Assembly: GCF_001434575.1 (NCBI RefSeq)
Contig: NZ_AZDA01000001.1
Location: 1-64,000 of the forward strand
From: Loigolactobacillus bifermentans DSM 20003
GTDB lineage: Bacteria > Bacillota > Bacilli > Lactobacillales > Lactobacillaceae
Length of the DNA stretch: 64,000 nt
Reading direction: 5' to 3'
The notes beneath the pieces are model-generated. The model was given only the letters and a program-made list of their open reading frames with translations. It made no database searches and was not told the DNA's origin. Within the stretch, counting starts at the first letter, position 1; each line of letters opens with the position of its first letter. The position numbers were made by a program, and so were the translations under genes. Shown here one piece after another: positions 6,898 to 17,984 of the stretch.

Positions 6898-8904
6898 GTG
6901 ATTGAACGTGAAGCGCATCGTGATTTTGAATTGGTCTCACCTTATCAACCGGCTGGGGATCAGCCGCAGGCCATTCAGAAATTAACCGCAGGGATTGAGA
7001 ATGGCACCAAAGCCCAGATTTTATTGGGGGCTACTGGGACCGGTAAGACGTTTACCATGAGTGAAGTCATTAAAAATGTGAATAAACCAACGTTGATCTT
7101 AGCGCATAACAAAACGTTAGCGGGCCAGTTATACGGTGAGTTTAAGCAGTTCTTTCCTCACAATGCGGTTGAATATTTTGTCAGTTATTATGATTATTAT
7201 CAACCAGAAGCTTACGTCCCATCCAGTGACACTTACATTGAAAAAGATTCTAGTATTAATGATGAAATCGATAAATTACGGCATTCAGCGACCAGCTCAT
7301 TGTTAGAACGCGATGATGTGATCGTGGTGGCCTCTGTTTCCAGTATTTTTGGGTTAGGCTCGCCTGACGAATATCGCGACCACGTGTTGTCTTTACGGGT
7401 TGGCCAGGAATTAGAACGTAACGAGCTGTTGCGTCAGTTGGTCAACATTCAGTTTGAACGCAATGATATTGATTTCCAACGGGGCCGCTTCCGAGTACGC
7501 GGTGATGTGGTGGAAATTTTTCCGGCATCACGGGATGAACGGGCGTTACGAATTGAATTTTTCGGTGATGAGATCGATCGGATTCGCGAGGTAGATGCCT
7601 TAACCGGTGAGATCATTGGTGATCGGGATCATGTGGCGATTTTCCCGGCAACCCACTTTATGACCAATGAAGATCAGTTGGATCAAGCCATTGATTCCAT
7701 TGCGGCTGAATTGAAAGATCGGTTAAAAGTGTTGACTGATGATCATAAATTATTAGAAGCACAACGACTTGAGCAACGCACGAATTATGATATTGAAATG
7801 TTACGGGAAATGGGCTACACCTCAGGCATTGAAAACTATTCTCGTCATATGGATGGGCGGCAACCAGGCGAAGCGCCGTATACATTGTTGGATTTCTTTC
7901 CTAAAGACTTTCTGATTATGGTGGATGAATCTCACGTGACCATGCCGCAAGTGCGGGGGATGTATAATGGTGATCGGGCTCGGAAACAAATGTTAGTGGA
8001 TTATGGTTTCCGGTTACCCAGTGCACTGGATAACCGGCCGCTAAAATTGTCGGAATTTGAACAGCACGTTAATCAAATCGTTTATGTGTCGGCCACGCCA
8101 GGTCCTTATGAATATGAACAAACGGATCAAGTGGCTGAGCAGATCATTCGGCCAACGGGGCTGTTGGATCCTAAAATTGAAGTGCGGCCGATCATGGGAC
8201 AAATTGATGATTTGATTGGTGAGATCAATCAACGTATCGATCAACATGAACGGGTCTTTATTACCACGTTGACCAAGAAAATGGCTGAGGATCTAACGGA
8301 TTATTTAAAGGAACTGGGCATTAAAGTTCGTTATTTACACAGTGATATTAAAACGTTAGAGCGAACGCGCATTATTCGTGATCTACGGTTAGGTAAGTTT
8401 GATGTCTTGATTGGGATCAATTTACTACGTGAAGGGATCGATGTTCCGGAAGTTTCGTTAATTGCGATTTTAGATGCCGATAAAGAAGGCTTCTTACGGA
8501 GCGAACGGTCCTTGATCCAGACGATTGGTCGTGCGTCACGAAATGTCAACGGGACCGTGATCATGTACGCAGATCATATCACGGATTCCATGCAAGGTGC
8601 CATGGATGAAACGCAACGTCGGCGGACGATTCAGGAACAATTTAATGAAGCGCATAACATTACGCCGCGTACGATCAAGAAAGAAATTCGTGAACTGATC
8701 TCACCGGTGAAGTCTGTGGCAGTGGACGATTCTGCCAAAAAGCCATTAAATGAACCCGATTTTGCAGATATGTCGAAGAAGGATCAAAAGGCGATGATCG
8801 GGCGTTTAGAAGAGCAAATGCGAGCTGCGGCTAAAAAACTAGATTTCGAACAAGCAGCGACCTTACGGGATACCGTTTTGGAATTAAAAGCAGCTGTTGA
8901 ATAA
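6898..8904 (+). CDS. uvrB: Excinuclease ABC subunit B
   Basis: UvrB (668 residues) is the damage-verifying helicase-like subunit of nucleotide excision repair; it is loaded by UvrA and recruits UvrC. Walker A is GATGTGKT at residues 44-51. The beta-hairpin that clamps DNA lies in the [10 protein letters not shown] stretch, helicase motifs follow (including DESH and the late QTIGRASRN), and the C-terminal UVR coiled-coil motif (about residues 630-665) is present for UvrC contact. Length is typical. The GTG start at 6898 follows GTGAGG. It is the first gene of the uvrB-uvrA operon, with uvrA starting 17 bases downstream, and a LexA-like box lies about 100 bases upstream. Confidence 0.97.
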   Translation: MIEREAHRDFELVSPYQPAGDQPQAIQKLTAGIENGTKAQILLGATGTGKTFTMSEVIKNVNKPTLILAHNKTLAGQLYGEFKQFFPHNAVEYFVSYYDYYQPEAYVPSSDTYIEKDSSINDEIDKLRHSATSSLLERDDVIVVASVSSIFGLGSPDEYRDHVLSLRVGQELERNELLRQLVNIQFERNDIDFQRGRFRVRGDVVEIFPASRDERALRIEFFGDEIDRIREVDALTGEIIGDRDHVAIFPATHFMTNEDQLDQAIDSIAAELKDRLKVLTDDHKLLEAQRLEQRTNYDIEMLREMGYTSGIENYSRHMDGRQPGEAPYTLLDFFPKDFLIMVDESHVTMPQVRGMYNGDRARKQMLVDYGFRLPSALDNRPLKLSEFEQHVNQIVYVSATPGPYEYEQTDQVAEQIIRPTGLLDPKIEVRPIMGQIDDLIGEINQRIDQHERVFITTLTKKMAEDLTDYLKELGIKVRYLHSDIKTLERTRIIRDLRLGKFDVLIGINLLREGIDVPEVSLIAILDADKEGFLRSERSLIQTIGRASRNVNGTVIMYADHITDSMQGAMDETQRRRTIQEQFNEAHNITPRTIKKEIRELISPVKSVAVDDSAKKPLNEPDFADMSKKDQKAMIGRLEEQMRAAAKKLDFEQAATLRDTVLELKAAVE

Positions 8905-8920
8905 TGGGGGTTGAAACACT

Positions 8921-11785
8921 TTGGCAAATGATAAAATTGTGATTCATGGCGCACGGGCCCACAATCTAAAGGATATTGATGTGACCATTCCACGCGATAA
9001 GCTCGTGGTGGTCACGGGTTTATCCGGTTCCGGCAAAAGCTCGTTGGCGTTTGATACCTTGTACGCTGAGGGACAACGGCGGTATGTGGAAAGTTTATCG
9101 GCTTATGCTCGGCAATTTTTAGGCCAAATGGACAAGCCAGATGTGGATTCCATTGATGGGTTAAGTCCAGCGATTTCCATTGACCAAAAAACCACTTCTA
9201 AAAACCCGCGTTCAACGGTTGGAACGGTGACGGAAATCAATGATTATTTGCGGTTACTGTGGGCGCGGATCGGGACACCGATTTGTCCCAACGATGGGAC
9301 GGAGATCAGCAGTCAAACAGTGGATCAAATGGTTAACCGCGTGTTGGCGTTACCTGAACGCACCAAGTTGCAAATTATGTCACCGATTATTCGTCAGAAA
9401 AAAGGCCAGCATAAGAAAGTATTAGCCCGGATTCAAAAAGAAGGCTATGTGCGGGTCCGAATTGATGGCGAGATTCGGGATGTTAGCGAAACCATTGAAT
9501 TAGACAAAAATAAAAAACATGATATTGACATTGTCATTGATCGAATCGTGATCAAATCTGGGATTCGTTCTCGGCTGTTCGATTCATTTGAAGCCGCCTT
9601 GCGCTTGTCAGACGGTTATGCCACAGCGGATGTGATTGGTGGGGAACCAATTTTATTTTCCGAACACTATGCGTGCCCTTATTGTGGCTTTACCATTGGC
9701 GAATTGGAACCACGGCTATTTTCATTTAATGCGCCGTTTGGGGCTTGTCCTGAGTGTGATGGGTTAGGGATGAAGTTGGAAGTTGATGAGGATTTGGTGG
9801 TGCCAGACCCAAGTCTGACCTTAGCGGATGGTGCGTTAGCGCCTTGGAATCCAATTTCATCACAGTATTATCCTGAATTATTAGCCCAAGCTGCCAAGCA
9901 TTTTAAAATTGATCTGGATACGCCATTTAAGGATTTGCCGACTGAACAGCAACAGTTGATTTTGCACGGTGCAGGTACCGAAACGTTCCACTTCCACTAT
10001 GAAAATGATTTTGGTGGGGTACGTGATGTTGACGCAACCTTTGAAGGGGTCATGAACAACGTGGCCCGGCGTTATCGGGAAACCAACAGTGACTTTACCC
10101 GCACCCAAATGCGGCAATATATGACCGAATTAACCTGTCCCGTTTGTCATGGTTATCGGTTAAATGAACAGGCACTGGCAGTTAAAATTAAAGGCCAACA
10201 CATTAGTGCGGTTTCTGAACTGCCCATTTCAGAATGCTTACACTTTTTTGATGCGTTAACATTAACTGAAAAGCAAACCACTATTGCCAAACCGATTTTA
10301 AAGGAAGTCCATGATCGGTTGAGTTTCTTGCAAAATGTTGGCTTAGATTATTTAAACCTAAGCCGTTCAGCAGGCACCTTGTCTGGGGGGGAAGCCCAGC
10401 GGATTCGGTTAGCGACGCAAATCGGTTCGAATTTGTCAGGGGTTTTGTACATTTTAGATGAACCTTCAATTGGCTTGCATCAGCGGGATAACAATCGTTT
10501 GATCAAGTCGTTAAAGGCCATGCGCGATTTAGGTAACACGTTAATCGTGGTGGAACACGATGAAGATACCATGCGGGCTGCCGATTACTTGTTGGATATT
10601 GGCCCAGGTGCTGGGGAAAACGGCGGGCAAGTGATGGCCGCTGGGACGCCAGCAGAAGTTGAAAAAAATCCCAATTCGTTAACTGGACAGTATTTGTCTG
10701 GTAAAAAATATATTCCGCTCCCGGCAAAGCGGCGTCAAGGCAATGGTAAAAAGTTGCGTATCACCGGGGCTGCGGAACATAACCTTAAGAAAATCACCGT
10801 TGATTTTCCATTAGGGGAATTTATTGTGGTGACAGGGGTTTCTGGGTCAGGAAAGTCGACCTTAGTCAACAGTATTTTAAAACGGGCGTTAGCGCAAAAG
10901 TTGAACCGGAACAAACAAAAGCCAGGGAAGTACACGAGCATTGCCGGCGTGAAAAATGTTGATAAACTGGTGGACATTGACCAAAGCCCGATTGGCCGCA
11001 CCCCACGCAGTAACCCGGCCACGTATACCAGTGTGTTTGATGATATTCGGGACTTATTTGCCCAAACTAATGAAGCCAAAATTCACGGTTATAAGAAAAA
11101 TCGCTTTAGTTTTAACGTGAAAGGCGGGCGCTGTGAGGCTTGTAAAGGTGATGGGATCATTAAAATTGAAATGAACTTTTTACCGGATGTTTATGTGCCG
11201 TGTGAAGTTTGTCATGGGACGCGTTATAACTCCGAAACCTTACAAGTCTTATACAAAGACAAGACGATTTCGGATGTTTTGAACATGACGGTTAATGAAG
11301 CCCTGAAATTCTTTGAAAACATTCCTAAGATTCGGCGCAAGTTACAGACAATTGTCGATGTTGGTTTAGGGTACATTACCTTAGGCCAACCAGCCACGAC
11401 CTTGTCTGGGGGGGAAGCACAACGGATGAAGCTGGCTTCTGAACTGCACCGTCGGCAAACTGGGAAAACATTTTATATTTTGGATGAACCGACCACTGGC
11501 TTGCACGCTGACGATATTAATCGTCTGTTAGCAGTGCTCCATCGACTGGTGGATGCTGGCAATACCGTTTTGATCATTGAACATAATTTAGATGTCATTA
11601 AAACAGCCGATTATCTGATTGATCTTGGCCCAGAAGGCGGGGCTGGCGGTGGCGAAGTGGTGGCCACCGGAACGCCAGAGGTCATTGCAGAAACCCCTGG
11701 TAGTTATACTGGGCAATATTTAAAGCCGATTTTAGAGCGCGCTGGTAAACGGCCACGCTTTGAAGGCCCTAAAACTGAAAAGTAA
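8921..11785 (+). CDS. uvrA: Excinuclease ABC subunit A
   Basis: UvrA (954 residues) is the DNA-damage sensor of nucleotide excision repair, a dimeric ABC-type ATPase that hands the lesion to UvrB. It has two ATP-binding modules: Walker [10 protein letters not shown] at residues 33-41 and GVSGSGKST near residue 640. Each has its LSGGE signature, and zinc-binding CxxC pairs (CPYC/CPEC and CEAC/CEVC) lie in the expected places. The TTG start at 8921 is preceded by a GGGGG-containing ribosome binding site overlapping the end of uvrB. It forms an operon with uvrB and ends in a clear terminator. Confidence 0.97.
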   Translation: MANDKIVIHGARAHNLKDIDVTIPRDKLVVVTGLSGSGKSSLAFDTLYAEGQRRYVESLSAYARQFLGQMDKPDVDSIDGLSPAISIDQKTTSKNPRSTVGTVTEINDYLRLLWARIGTPICPNDGTEISSQTVDQMVNRVLALPERTKLQIMSPIIRQKKGQHKKVLARIQKEGYVRVRIDGEIRDVSETIELDKNKKHDIDIVIDRIVIKSGIRSRLFDSFEAALRLSDGYATADVIGGEPILFSEHYACPYCGFTIGELEPRLFSFNAPFGACPECDGLGMKLEVDEDLVVPDPSLTLADGALAPWNPISSQYYPELLAQAAKHFKIDLDTPFKDLPTEQQQLILHGAGTETFHFHYENDFGGVRDVDATFEGVMNNVARRYRETNSDFTRTQMRQYMTELTCPVCHGYRLNEQALAVKIKGQHISAVSELPISECLHFFDALTLTEKQTTIAKPILKEVHDRLSFLQNVGLDYLNLSRSAGTLSGGEAQRIRLATQIGSNLSGVLYILDEPSIGLHQRDNNRLIKSLKAMRDLGNTLIVVEHDEDTMRAADYLLDIGPGAGENGGQVMAAGTPAEVEKNPNSLTGQYLSGKKYIPLPAKRRQGNGKKLRITGAAEHNLKKITVDFPLGEFIVVTGVSGSGKSTLVNSILKRALAQKLNRNKQKPGKYTSIAGVKNVDKLVDIDQSPIGRTPRSNPATYTSVFDDIRDLFAQTNEAKIHGYKKNRFSFNVKGGRCEACKGDGIIKIEMNFLPDVYVPCEVCHGTRYNSETLQVLYKDKTISDVLNMTVNEALKFFENIPKIRRKLQTIVDVGLGYITLGQPATTLSGGEAQRMKLASELHRRQTGKTFYILDEPTTGLHADDINRLLAVLHRLVDAGNTVLIIEHNLDVIKTADYLIDLGPEGGAGGGEVVATGTPEVIAETPGSYTGQYLKPILERAGKRPRFEGPKTEK

Positions 11786-11789
11786 CGGC

Positions 11790-11818
11790 AAAACACAACT
11801 TTCGGGTTGTGTTTTTTT
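11790..11818 (+). terminator. Terminator after uvrA
   Basis: The perfect stem AAACACAAC/GTTGTGTTT with a 6-base loop is followed by a T-run. Confidence 0.9.
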
Positions 11819-11879
11819 GGTTCAAAAAGCTAAATTAAACGTCTTTTATGCAATTTTAGCCGTATATCAAAGAAATTTA

Positions 11880-11893
11880 TGAATAAATATATA
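11880..11893 (+). promoter_or_regulatory. Candidate ARG box upstream of argG
   Basis: TGAATAAATATATA matches the arginine-repressor half-consensus TGAATWWWWATTCA apart from two positions. It lies just upstream of the argG -35 box. ArgR/AhrC repression of argGH is established in Firmicutes; this particular site is inferred. Confidence 0.5.
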
Positions 11894-11899
11894 AAATCG

Positions 11900-11928
11900 T
11901 TGCATTTTTTTTGAACGTGATGTATGCT
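11900..11928 (+). promoter_or_regulatory. Promoter of argGH
   Basis: TTGCAT (11900-11905), a 17-base spacer and TATGCT (11923-11928) lie about 120 bases before the argG start. Confidence 0.55.
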
Positions 11929-12048
11929 GTTATCAACGTCAAAGATAAAGATTTGATGAACGGTTACCACAACAGATTTCAAGTTGGTTAAAGGGGTAGC
12001 CTGCTGATACTTAAATAAAAACACACACATGATGAGAGGTTGATTTAT

Positions 12049-13281
12049 ATGGCTAACGAAAAAATTGTTTTAGCATACTCAGGCGGTTTAGATACATCTG
12101 TTGCAATTAAATGGTTGATGGACAAAGGTTACGATGTCATTGCAGCTTGCATGAATGTTGGTGAAGTTGGGAAAGACATGGATTTCATCAAAGCAAAAGC
12201 TTTAAAGATGGGTGCGATTAAAGCCTTCAACTTAGATTGCCAAGCAGAATTTGCCACAAACTATGCATTGGTTGCGTTGCAAGCACACACCTTATATGAA
12301 GGGGAATACCCATTGGTTTCTGCTTTATCACGGCCTTTGATTTCTAAGAAATTAGTTGAAATTGCCCATCAAGAAGGCGCGACTGCCATTGCCCATGGTT
12401 GCACAGGGAAAGGGAACGACCAAGTACGGTTTGAAGTTGCCATTCGGGCGTTAGCACCTGAAATGAAAATTGAAGATCCAATTCGGGATTGGAAATGGTC
12501 ACGGGAAGAAGAAATCGAATACGCTAAAAAGAATGGCATTCCAGTGCCAATCGACGTTGACAGTCCTTATTCAATTGACCAAAACCTTTGGGGCCGGGCC
12601 AACGAATGTGGCGTTTTAGAAGATCCTTGGGTCACACCACCTGCAGATGCTTATGATTTGACCAATGCGGTTGAAGATACACCAGATACACCAGCCATTG
12701 TTGAAATTGGTTTCGAAGCCGGCGTACCAGTGAGCTTAAATGGTGAAGCATTAGACTTAGTTGCCTTAATCGGTAAATTAGACAAAATTGCTGGCGAACA
12801 CGGCGTTGGCCGGATCGACCATATTGAAAACCGGTTAGTCGGGATCAAGTCGCGGGAAGTTTACGAAGCACCAGCTGCCATGACGTTGATCAAAGCCCAT
12901 AAAGCTTTGGAAGACTTAACCTTCGAACGGGATTTAGCACACTTTACCCCAATCGTTGAACAACAAATTACTAACACGATTTATAATGGCTTGTGGTTCT
13001 CACCATTATTTGATAGTTTATTAGCCTTCATTAAGAGTACACAAAGTGTCGTGACCGGTACGATTCGGATGAAGTTATTTAAGGGGAATGCAGTGGTTGA
13101 AGGTCGGAAGTCACCATACTCCTTGTATGATACAGAATTGGCCACTTACACATCAGCTGATAAGTTCGACCATGATTCAGCTGTTGGTTTCATTAAGCTT
13201 TGGGGCCTACCAACTCAAGTGAACGCGCAGGTACAAGCAAAAGTAAAACAAGATGCGAAAAAGGAAGTTGCTCATGACTGA
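12049..13281 (+). CDS. argG: Argininosuccinate synthase
   Basis: ArgG (410 residues) joins citrulline and aspartate with ATP to give argininosuccinate in arginine synthesis. The N-terminal ATP-pyrophosphatase loop AYSGGLDTS is at residues 9-17, and downstream substrate-binding blocks such as [14 protein letters not shown] are intact. Length is normal for the family. An in-frame start nine bases upstream exists, but the ATG at 12049 has the better-placed ribosome binding site (GAGAGG). It overlaps argH by eight bases, and an ARG-like box lies upstream. No other arginine-synthesis genes are in the window, so citrulline may come from another locus or from uptake. Confidence 0.97.
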   Translation: MANEKIVLAYSGGLDTSVAIKWLMDKGYDVIAACMNVGEVGKDMDFIKAKALKMGAIKAFNLDCQAEFATNYALVALQAHTLYEGEYPLVSALSRPLISKKLVEIAHQEGATAIAHGCTGKGNDQVRFEVAIRALAPEMKIEDPIRDWKWSREEEIEYAKKNGIPVPIDVDSPYSIDQNLWGRANECGVLEDPWVTPPADAYDLTNAVEDTPDTPAIVEIGFEAGVPVSLNGEALDLVALIGKLDKIAGEHGVGRIDHIENRLVGIKSREVYEAPAAMTLIKAHKALEDLTFERDLAHFTPIVEQQITNTIYNGLWFSPLFDSLLAFIKSTQSVVTGTIRMKLFKGNAVVEGRKSPYSLYDTELATYTSADKFDHDSAVGFIKLWGLPTQVNAQVQAKVKQDAKKEVAHD

Positions 13282-14659
13282 AAATCACCAATTATGGGGC
13301 GGTCGTTTCACCGCTGAACCAAGTGAATATGTTCAACGTTTTGGCGCCTCGATTGGGTTCGACCAAGCAATGGCAGCCGAAGATCTAACTGGATCATTGG
13401 CCCATGTGGCGATGTTGAAAAAAACGGCGATTTTAAAAGCTGAAGAAGCAGATCAAATCACAGCGGGTTTACACACGTTGCAGCAAAAGCTCGCCAATGG
13501 CGAATTAGAATTTTCAATTGCCAATGAGGATATTCATTTAAACCTTGAAAAAATGTTAACTGATTTAATCGGGCCAGTCGCCGGTAAATTGCATACCGCT
13601 CGAAGTCGGAATGATCAAGTGGCCACTGATATGCATTTGTATTTGAAGAATCATTTAAATACAATTTTGCCATTGATCAAGCAGTTGCAGGCAACGATTG
13701 TGGCGAAGGCTGAAAAGCACATTACCACGTTAATGCCAGGCTATACGCATATGCAGCACGCGCAACCCATTTCTTACGGGCAATATTTAATGGCATATTT
13801 CCAAATGTTCCAACGGGATGCAGAACGCTTTGACTTTAACCTAAAACATACCGACTTATCACCATTGGGTGCAGCGGCGCTGGCTGGGACGACTTTTCCA
13901 ACGGATCGGGCGTACACAGCAGCACAATTAGGCTTTGCGGCGCCTTATGCCAATAGTTTAGATGCGGTTAGTGATCGGGACTTTATTTTAGAGTTTCTGA
14001 GTAACTCGGCACAATTAATGATGCATTTGTCACGGTTCTGTGAAGAAATCATTGTGTGGGATAGTCAAGAATTCCATTATGTTGAATTAGATGATACTTA
14101 TTCAACTGGGAGTTCGATCATGCCACAAAAGAAAAACCCAGATATGGCTGAACTGATTCGCGGTAAAACCGGTCGGGTTTATGGTGACTTAATGGGCTTG
14201 TTAACCGTGATGAAGGGGCTACCTTTAGCGTATAACAAGGATTTCCAAGAAGATAAAGAGGGAATGTTTGATGCGGTTAAAACCATTGAACAATCCTTAA
14301 CGGTCTTTAATGGGATGCTGGCCACGTTGAAAGTGAATACTGCTCAAATGGCCCATGCGACCACCCATGATTTTTCAAATGCCACTGAATTAGCAGACTA
14401 CTTAGCGGCAAAAGGCATGCCATTCCGGCAAGCACATGAACTAGTGGGCGAATTGGTTTTGACTTGCATTAAAAAGCAAGCCTACTTGAAGGACGTCACC
14501 TTAGCTGAATTTAAGGCGTTATCACCGTTGATCGAGGAAGATGTTTATACAGCATTGGATCCTGAAACAGCTGTTGAACGCCGGAACTCATTAGGTGGCA
14601 CAGGCTTTAAACAAATTAAACAACAAATTGCCGCTGCCAAAACGTTGCTCGGCGAATAA
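13274..14659 (+). CDS. argH: Argininosuccinate lyase
   Basis: ArgH (461 residues) splits argininosuccinate into arginine and fumarate. The superfamily signature [12 protein letters not shown] lies near residues 279-290, and HTARSRNDQ contributes to the active site. The ATG at 13274 follows AAAGGAAG and lies inside the last codons of argG, indicating translational coupling. The argGH pair ends at a strong terminator. Confidence 0.97.
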   Translation: MTENHQLWGGRFTAEPSEYVQRFGASIGFDQAMAAEDLTGSLAHVAMLKKTAILKAEEADQITAGLHTLQQKLANGELEFSIANEDIHLNLEKMLTDLIGPVAGKLHTARSRNDQVATDMHLYLKNHLNTILPLIKQLQATIVAKAEKHITTLMPGYTHMQHAQPISYGQYLMAYFQMFQRDAERFDFNLKHTDLSPLGAAALAGTTFPTDRAYTAAQLGFAAPYANSLDAVSDRDFILEFLSNSAQLMMHLSRFCEEIIVWDSQEFHYVELDDTYSTGSSIMPQKKNPDMAELIRGKTGRVYGDLMGLLTVMKGLPLAYNKDFQEDKEGMFDAVKTIEQSLTVFNGMLATLKVNTAQMAHATTHDFSNATELADYLAAKGMPFRQAHELVGELVLTCIKKQAYLKDVTLAEFKALSPLIEEDVYTALDPETAVERRNSLGGTGFKQIKQQIAAAKTLLGE

Positions 14660-14662
14660 CTT

Positions 14663-14704
14663 AAAAAAGCTACTCTAAACGCGCTGTTTAGAATAGCTTT
14701 TTTT
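14663..14704 (+). terminator. Terminator after argH
   Basis: A roughly 15-bp stem (AAAAGCTACTCTAAAC with GTTTAGAATAGCTTTT, one mismatch) is followed by a T-run. Confidence 0.9.
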
Positions 14705-14779
14705 GGTGCGTCAAAATCAATTGATTCTCAATTGGAATATTACAATAATATTACAAATGAACTTTGTTTTCATTTACAC

Positions 14780-14809
14780 TTGTTTCTTAAAACGCTTCCT
14801 TGCTATAAT
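14780..14809 (+). promoter_or_regulatory. Promoter of the feo operon
   Basis: TTGTTT (14780-14785), an 18-base spacer and the extended -10 TGCTATAAT (14801-14809) make a good promoter. Transcription would begin near 14816, giving a leader of about 157 bases. Confidence 0.7.
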
Positions 14810-14857
14810 CAAAAGTGTTGGAAGGGCTTTTTTATGAAATTTGCAAGATTTGCTAGA

Positions 14858-14960
14858 TAGATTAAAATTAATTTAATCGTAATCTAATGATTTTGATGAT
14901 GAGGGTGCCTTTCTCATTCAATCACCGTCTGGGGACACAGGTGATGAAAATTTAGGATCG
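14858..14960 (+). promoter_or_regulatory. Structured feo leader with inverted repeats
   Basis: The AT-rich inverted repeat GATTAAA-ATTAA-TTTAATC (14860-14878) sits inside the flanking pair TAGATTA/TAATCTA (14858-14864 and 14880-14886). Further on, ATCACC/GGTGAT can form a stem just before the feoA ribosome binding site. These could be a metalloregulator operator or a folded mRNA leader; I cannot match them to a known riboswitch. Confidence 0.35.
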
Positions 14961-14972
14961 GAGGCTGACAGT

Positions 14973-15449
14973 TTGAAAGCTTTAGCTGAATTGAGACGTC
15001 AAGGTAAATATGTGATCGTACAGGTCCTAGGCGAATCTCGCTTAGTCAAGCATTTAGCAGAAATCGGCATGATTCCTGGCCGCAGCATTACGGTGATTTC
15101 ACTGGCATCAGATACATCAGGCATGATGATCTATTTTCAAGGCCAGCGTTTAGCCATTAGTAGTGATATTGCCCAGCGGATCGTGGTACGCGGTGAAAAT
15201 GACAGTGCAGATGTGAAGCTGATTTCCTTAGCGACTTTAACGGTGGGAAAATCAGGGATTATTCGCAAAATGTTAGGCGATCGTGCGTTACGGCGGCGTT
15301 TAATGGACATGGGTCTGACCAGCAATACCATGATCAAAGTCAATCAAGTGGCGCCTTTAGGCGATCCCATTGAGTTGATCGTGCGCGGCTATAAATTAAG
15401 TCTGCGGAAGCAAGATGCAACGTGTATTCTGTTAGAGGAGGCTGATTAG
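14973..15449 (+). CDS. feoA: FeoA, tandem-domain ferrous iron transport protein
   Basis: This 158-residue protein contains two successive FeoA-type SH3-like domains, about residues 1-75 and 80-155. Both carry the characteristic LxxxGMxxG-type turn (LAEIGMIPG and LMDMGLTSN). Most FeoA proteins have one domain of about 75-85 residues, so this is a duplication or fusion. FeoA is a small cytoplasmic partner of the FeoB iron transporter. The TTG at 14973 follows ATCGGAGG. The gene lies two bases upstream of feoB. Confidence 0.9.
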   Translation: MKALAELRRQGKYVIVQVLGESRLVKHLAEIGMIPGRSITVISLASDTSGMMIYFQGQRLAISSDIAQRIVVRGENDSADVKLISLATLTVGKSGIIRKMLGDRALRRRLMDMGLTSNTMIKVNQVAPLGDPIELIVRGYKLSLRKQDATCILLEEAD

Positions 15450-15451
15450 GC

Positions 15452-17572
15452 ATGGAGATGTCAACAACGGCTTGGTCCCTAGCGGGGAATCCCAATAGTG
15501 GGAAAACAACGCTATTTAATATTTTAACTGGGTCAAATCAACATATTGGGAATTGGCCTGGCGTCACGATTGAACGTAAAAGTGGTAAGTTAAAGCATAA
15601 TAATCAAGTTGAGATTCAAGATCTACCTGGTATTTATTCGATGTCGCCTTATAGTTCTGAAGAAATTATTACCCGCAATTATATTTTAAATGGGCAGACA
15701 GATCGGGTATTGGATGTGGTCGATGCCACCAACTTGGAACGGAATTTATATTTGACGCTTCAACTGATGGAAACAGGGGTCCCGATTATTATCGGTTTAA
15801 ATATGATGGACCGTTTAAAAAAAGAGGGCAATCGGAAGATCAATTTAAAGAAGTTGTCCTATGTTCTAGGCTTACCGGTGGTCAGCATTAGTGCCCTTAA
15901 AAACCAGCATGTGGATCAGCTGGTGGACAAAATGCAGGATCCTAATGTTCAAACTTATGCTTATCCGAAGTATGATGATCGGTTAGAATCAGCGATCAAC
16001 TTGATTGGGGACACGATTCAAGCTTTAGTGCCAAAGCAGCAATTACGCTGGTATGCCATTAAATTGTTTGAACGTGATGAAGATGTGACCAATGAATTAA
16101 AACTTTCAGCTGAACAAACCCAAGCCATCGACACGACGATCACCACGACGGAAAAGGTGTTTGATGATGTCAGTGATAGTATTGTGGTGAATGCACGTTA
16201 TGATTTTATTGCCCGGGTGATGGAAATGGCCGTTATCGATACGGAAGATTTTTCCATGTCTTGGAGTGATCGGGTCGATCGTATCGTCACCAACCGGTTC
16301 TTAGCATTGCCAATTTTCGTGTTTGTAATGTGGGTGGTTTACTACTTGTCGATTCAAACCATTGGGACCATTGGTAGTGACTGGATGAATGATGTGCTAT
16401 TTGGTAAGATCGTGCCTAATTTTGCTACACAAGTGTTACAAAATTGGCACGTGCAAACTTGGCTACAAAGCTTGGTGGTCGACGGGATCATCAACGGGAT
16501 CGGCTCCGTGTTAGGTTTCTTGCCGCAGATCATGATGCTCTTCTTATGTTTAGGGATTTTAGAGGATTGCGGTTATATGGCGCGGATCGCGTTTGTCATG
16601 GATCGGATTTTCCATCGGTTTAATTTATCCGGAAAATCTTTCATTCCCATGTTGATCTCCACTGGTTGTGGGGTACCTGGTATTATGGCCACGCGGACCA
16701 TTGAAAATGAAAAGGATCGCCGCATGACGATTATGCTCACCACGTTCATGCCTTGTTCCGCTAAGTTAACGGTGATTGCCTTGATCAGTGGAACCTTTTT
16801 CCCAGGTAATTCGTGGGTGGCGCCTTCTGCTTATTTCTTAGGCATTATCGCTGTGATCGGTTCAGGGATTTTCTTGAAGAAAACCAAGGTCTTTAGTGGT
16901 GCACCAGCACCTTTTGTCATGGAATTACCAGCGTATCACTTACCACGGATCAGTAATTTGGTGCAAAGTGTTTGGTTACGTGCTAAATCATTTATCATTA
17001 AAGCAGGCACGATTATCTTCTTATCTTGCGTGGTAATTTGGTTCTTATCCAGCTTTAACTTCCGGCTGCAAATGGTGGACCAAAACCACAGTATTCTCCG
17101 TTTCTTAGGCGGTTTGTTAGCCCCGATTTTTGCACCATTAGGCTTTGGGGATTGGCACGCAACGGTTGCTGTCATTGCGGGTTTAATTGCCAAAGAAAAT
17201 TGCGTTGGGACGTTGCACATTACGTTTGGCGCAGGTACCAGTCATGCAGCCTTTGTTTCAGCGCTCCAGTCTGTTTATACCCCAATGGCAGGGTACGCTT
17301 TCTTAGTCTTTAACTTATTGTGCGCCCCTTGCTTTGCTTCAATTGGGACCATGTATAAGGAATTTGGAGATACCGGTTGGACGCTACGTGCGGTTGGGTA
17401 TCAAACAGCCGTTGCCTACATGGTGGCCGTTGTGATCTATCAAGCATCGCGTATCGCAACCATGCAGTTCTCACCAATCAGTTTGACGGTGGCCGCAATT
17501 GCGTTAGCGTTAATGGTTTATGGGATTTTCGTGAAACGTGAAAAAACAGATTTAGGCTTTAGCCTCAGCTAG
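15452..17572 (+). CDS. feoB: FeoB ferrous iron transporter
   Basis: FeoB (706 residues) is the GTPase-coupled inner-membrane importer of ferrous iron. The N-terminal G domain has G1 GNPNSGKTT (12-20), G3 DLPG (57-60) and G4 NMMD (117-120). The C-terminal two thirds are a multi-span membrane domain with paired gate regions, including the conserved CGVPG and PCSAKL stretches. Length is normal. The ATG at 15452 is taken, though a second ATG two codons later fits the ribosome binding site equally well. It is transcribed with feoA and the small Cys-rich protein at 17589. Confidence 0.96.
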   Translation: MEMSTTAWSLAGNPNSGKTTLFNILTGSNQHIGNWPGVTIERKSGKLKHNNQVEIQDLPGIYSMSPYSSEEIITRNYILNGQTDRVLDVVDATNLERNLYLTLQLMETGVPIIIGLNMMDRLKKEGNRKINLKKLSYVLGLPVVSISALKNQHVDQLVDKMQDPNVQTYAYPKYDDRLESAINLIGDTIQALVPKQQLRWYAIKLFERDEDVTNELKLSAEQTQAIDTTITTTEKVFDDVSDSIVVNARYDFIARVMEMAVIDTEDFSMSWSDRVDRIVTNRFLALPIFVFVMWVVYYLSIQTIGTIGSDWMNDVLFGKIVPNFATQVLQNWHVQTWLQSLVVDGIINGIGSVLGFLPQIMMLFLCLGILEDCGYMARIAFVMDRIFHRFNLSGKSFIPMLISTGCGVPGIMATRTIENEKDRRMTIMLTTFMPCSAKLTVIALISGTFFPGNSWVAPSAYFLGIIAVIGSGIFLKKTKVFSGAPAPFVMELPAYHLPRISNLVQSVWLRAKSFIIKAGTIIFLSCVVIWFLSSFNFRLQMVDQNHSILRFLGGLLAPIFAPLGFGDWHATVAVIAGLIAKENCVGTLHITFGAGTSHAAFVSALQSVYTPMAGYAFLVFNLLCAPCFASIGTMYKEFGDTGWTLRAVGYQTAVAYMVAVVIYQASRIATMQFSPISLTVAAIALALMVYGIFVKREKTDLGFSLS

Positions 17573-17588
17573 GAAAGGGGGTGTCTCG

Positions 17589-17756
17589 ATGTCAACCATC
17601 ATTTTAGCAGTTGTTTTATTTGCAGCCGTTGCCTATGTGACATATTTACGCTTTTTCAAAAAGACAGGGAGTAATTGTCATGATTGTTCAGATGTCGGTT
17701 GTCCATTAAGTGACCAAATGCACATGATCAATCAAAACAATCATAAGCAAGCCTAA
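17589..17756 (+). CDS. FeoB-associated Cys-rich membrane protein
   Basis: This 55-residue protein has a single N-terminal membrane segment (about residues 3-20), a short basic stretch RFFKK and a cluster of cysteines (NCHDCSDVGCPL, residues 29-40). This is the pattern of the small FeoB-associated family placed after feoB in many Firmicutes. GGGGGTG precedes the ATG. A role in handling iron or assisting FeoB is presumed from position only. Confidence 0.85.
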   Translation: MSTIILAVVLFAAVAYVTYLRFFKKTGSNCHDCSDVGCPLSDQMHMINQNNHKQA

Positions 17757-17795
17757 GGGCCTGTGCGAGATTTGTCATACATGAATATTTTACAT

Positions 17796-17831
17796 AAAAT
17801 CGACTGGCCTTCAGGGTGAGTCGATTTTTTT
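17796..17831 (+). terminator. Terminator after the feo operon
   Basis: The stem AAAATCGACT pairs with AGTCGATTTT, with a 13-base loop and a T-run. Confidence 0.88.
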
Positions 17832-17903
17832 CAGTGCGCAACATGTGAAGCATTATGAAAGTTTAAAATAAAGGGATGGTTGCTAGAAATGATACGCCCG
17901 GTA

Positions 17904-17912
17904 TGTTAAACT
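17904..17912 (+). promoter_or_regulatory. Extended -10 of the rapZ operon
   Basis: TGTTAAACT is the same extended -10 form seen before uvrB and murB; no good -35 is visible. It lies about 70 bases before the rapZ start. Confidence 0.45.
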
Positions 17913-17984
17913 GTTTGAAGCACAATTCGAACGTTAAAGCCGTCATACTTTAAAATTAAGCAGAGAGAATTGAGGGAGTCTATC

